64,000 nt of DNA, from contig OZ024854.1 in the NCBI GenBank assembly GCA_964017155.1, positions 17,402,555 through 17,466,554 on the forward strand. Reading direction: 5' to 3'. A program made the translations under genes and the position numbers. Positions 61,605 to 64,000 of the stretch are shown here, one piece after another. The stretch is from Oasisia sp. SBJ-2009 (lineage: Eukaryota; Annelida; Polychaeta; Sabellida; Siboglinidae). Position 1 is the stretch's first letter; the number at the start of each line of letters is the position of its first letter. The notes beneath the pieces are model-generated. The model searched no databases and had not been told where the DNA came from. It saw only the letters and a program-made list of their open reading frames with translations.

Positions 61605-62544
61605 CTGAAACACACGTAAAGACATTACAATCTCCATGTTGACACTGCTACACAATCCATCTGTTGATGACTGGATTGTTGCTGATCCACTGTGAGGCTG
61701 TCCAGTCTTGACGTGTCTCTAGGATTGGAAGGAATTAGGGCCCAATAGAAATTAGTCAAATTACCTTATTATTATTATTAAACTAGTTTCAATGTCATAA
61801 TCAAATTGCGTCATTGTCGAATGTGCAGTAACTGAGCAGTTACTGCAATAATACAATTTCTTTCAAGCTCTAGCTTGATTAATTATAAACAAATCACAGG
61901 TCAGCAAAACCAGAAAGCATTATAAATCAAAGTTTCCAACAGGTATAAGAATACACCTGTATGTGAGGGAAAATCACCATAAACATGGCCATGACGTTAA
62001 AGGATCAATCCCCAAATGACAGCAATACGACATCATGTGGATTAGGTGTACTGTCAATAATATCATAAATCCTTTACAGACATGAAATAGTTGCTGCGAA
62101 AATGCTGTATTTCAATTCAATACATATAAATCGGACACCTTAGAATATTTATAGCCAGGAAGTCGTTCTATCTTGAGACATTGTCACAGCACGAACACGC
62201 CACACCCCATACCACAGTCTAGTGAACACCCTGGACAGAAATGTCTCATCTAATTACCCAGCACAGACAGGAAACTCACAATCTGTGCAGTGCTGAAGTC
62301 ATCATTGGCGTATCTGAGTTGGGACCACCATCACTGGGACCAGCTACTTAATTATGTGCTAACATATGTCAGCATCTAATCAGAAGCAGTGGCTATCAGT
62401 AGCGCTGACCCCATAGATCTGTTGAATGGGTGTTTGGAATGGGGGAGGGGTAGTGAGTGCTGACTCATTCACTTCCTGTCAGTCTACACAGCCACACTTG
62501 GACATTGGGACATTGGTATTACAGCTGGACTAGACTGTTATATA

Positions 62545-62785
62545 CTGACGTCATTGTGGGTGACTGTGACTGTACTGCACCCACACAATGACGTCCACAG
62601 TAAGCCATAGAGGAAATATTCCAACTTTTTTCTGTTAGTGGACATTGGAATACAATTACAGATGGACACGACCCAGTCATTTACGGAAGTCACTGTGAAT
62701 GACTGTGACTGTGTCACACCACAATAATGTCCACAGTAGAGCCATAGAGGAAATATTCCAAATTGACTGTTAGTGGACTTTATAT
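62545..62785. repeat. Tandem duplication of about 120 bp
   Basis: GTGACTGTGACTGT, AATGACGTCCACAGTA or AATGTCCACAGTAGA, and CCATAGAGGAAATATTCCAA recur in order in two adjacent copies. Confidence 0.75.
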
Positions 62786-63827
62786 TTTTGGAAACAAGTG
62801 TAAAATATTTGTTCAGTAAAAAATAGTAGCTAGATATTGTTACATGCCCTGTATTTAATGGTAAGTTTATTTGCAAAGATACAAGACAAGATAATACTAC
62901 AAGTTGAAAGTAGTGGGCCTACTGTAGTGTAACTAAGGAAATTCCTGCCTACTTAAGAAATCTTCATGGTACCCATTTATGAATCACATATAGTTATCGA
63001 CATGCTTTATAACATGATCAATTTTTATCAAGAAAAATTATTCATATAAACACACACTCATTTCTCAAGGCAGATTTTAATGTTACTACATGTGTAACAA
63101 ACATCTAGTATATTGTGGAAACTGGCTTATTGTTTATTACTAACGAATATTTGAAAATATTAGATATCTTTAAAAATCTTTAATTTTGTTTGGGTGAAGT
63201 TTGGGATTACAGAGTTGTGAGTCAACCCAGCAAGCTGCTCTATGACACGATGCACTCGTGACAACACGTTACCAATGGCAATCCAGTGGAACTAAATTGT
63301 ACGCCCACAAATCAATGGCCAGTTATGCTTGGTTAACATAATTACAGGGTGTAGCTGGGCCACATATCTGCACTGTATAGACAGGCCTGAGTCACCAGAA
63401 CAATTATGTGCCACACTGCCAACTTTTTATATAAGAATCTCGGTACACACCGGCAACAAAACATGACATAGTTTACGCAAGCGTAACTCCAATTTTCTTG
63501 TCGTAGTCTCCCAATTGCCAGTTGCTTACATAATGAATAATTGCAGTTCATTTATCTGCATGGCATCTCATCCAATTAGACGCTGACTGGCTGCACAGAT
63601 TTGCTAGGGATAACTTTGTTGTGGTGTGTTTGTGTTTGTATTTTAACAAATAATTGCAATTCGGTTATTTGTAATTTGTAATTAAACATCACAAAGTCAT
63701 GTGCAGCTTAGTTACATTATGACATAAACAAACTGACCACTTGGCACTCTCTATATGTAATTGTACATTTTCTTCAGGACAGCTAAACCAAAGTGGACCT
63801 AAACCAAAATTAACTATATATTACTTT

Positions 63828-63955
63828 TATATACACATATACACATATACACATATACACATATACACATATACACATATATACATATATACATATATAC
63901 ATATATACATATATACATATATACAAATATACATATATATACATATATATATTAT
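63828..63955. repeat. (ATACAC)n passing into (ATATAC)n microsatellite
   Basis: About six ATACAC-type units followed by about nine ATATAC-type units, then TA. Confidence 0.95.
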
Positions 63956-64000
63956 AATAAGTGTACATAACCACAACATTAATAACTGATAGTTAGATAT

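Larger units (their letters stand above)
61605..64000 (-). other. NUAK intron upstream part; no exon found
   Basis: Contains a tandem duplication at about 62545-62785 and an ATAC-type microsatellite at the right end. No Gly-rich-loop exon can be seen, so the intron extends past the window. Confidence 0.6.

Overview
This is a window of an animal nuclear genome: AT-rich, intron-rich, and full of microsatellites, minisatellites and short inverted-repeat elements. Two genes are clearly metazoan (a ceramide kinase end and a NUAK-type AMPK-related kinase with three GILK motifs). The repeats include a tRNA-headed SINE with a Meta-like core and non-LTR reverse transcriptase tails. Together these suggest a lophotrochozoan, most likely a mollusc; that placement is inference and no species is claimed. 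Most long reading frames in the window are artefacts of tandem repeats. The real genes are split into short exons, which I joined by splice sites, reading phase and family motifs.

Layout. 1.1-3.1 kb (+): the last two coding exons of ceramide kinase (CERK), then a long 3' UTR holding four regularly spaced near-palindromes that fit the RFX X-box. 9.0-9.3 kb (-): the final exon of a gene encoding a Death domain; its upstream exons were not found. 12.5-15.2 kb: inverted-repeat elements that sit in TTAA sites. 17.7-25.3 kb (+): a complete four-exon gene for a 186-residue membrane or secreted protein, possibly of the LRAT/NlpC-P60 fold. Its 3' flank is also present upstream of its own first exon, and that second copy preserves an empty TTAA target site. 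22-29 kb: further foldback elements.

30.0-40.1 kb (+): a complete eight-exon HEMK1 gene (mitochondrial-type release-factor glutamine methyltransferase, predicted 417 residues). Its third intron contains about 45 copies of a 40-bp unit made from the intron 3/exon 4 boundary, so every copy carries a 3' splice site and the first codons of exon 4. Its fifth intron carries ten GTAAGT motifs in a 33-bp tandem array.

45.4-61.6 kb (-): a NUAK kinase gene, six exons from the beta3 lysine to the stop codon. The N-terminal glycine-loop exon lies beyond the right edge. A 15-bp minisatellite begins within the donor of its fifth exon in this window, and retention of that intron would extend the kinase reading frame with a repeated pentapeptide.

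CERK faces the Death-domain gene tail to tail, and HEMK1 faces NUAK tail to tail. The genes do not form an operon or an evident pathway. The most unusual feature of the window is that two unrelated genes each carry a minisatellite grown directly at an exon-intron boundary.
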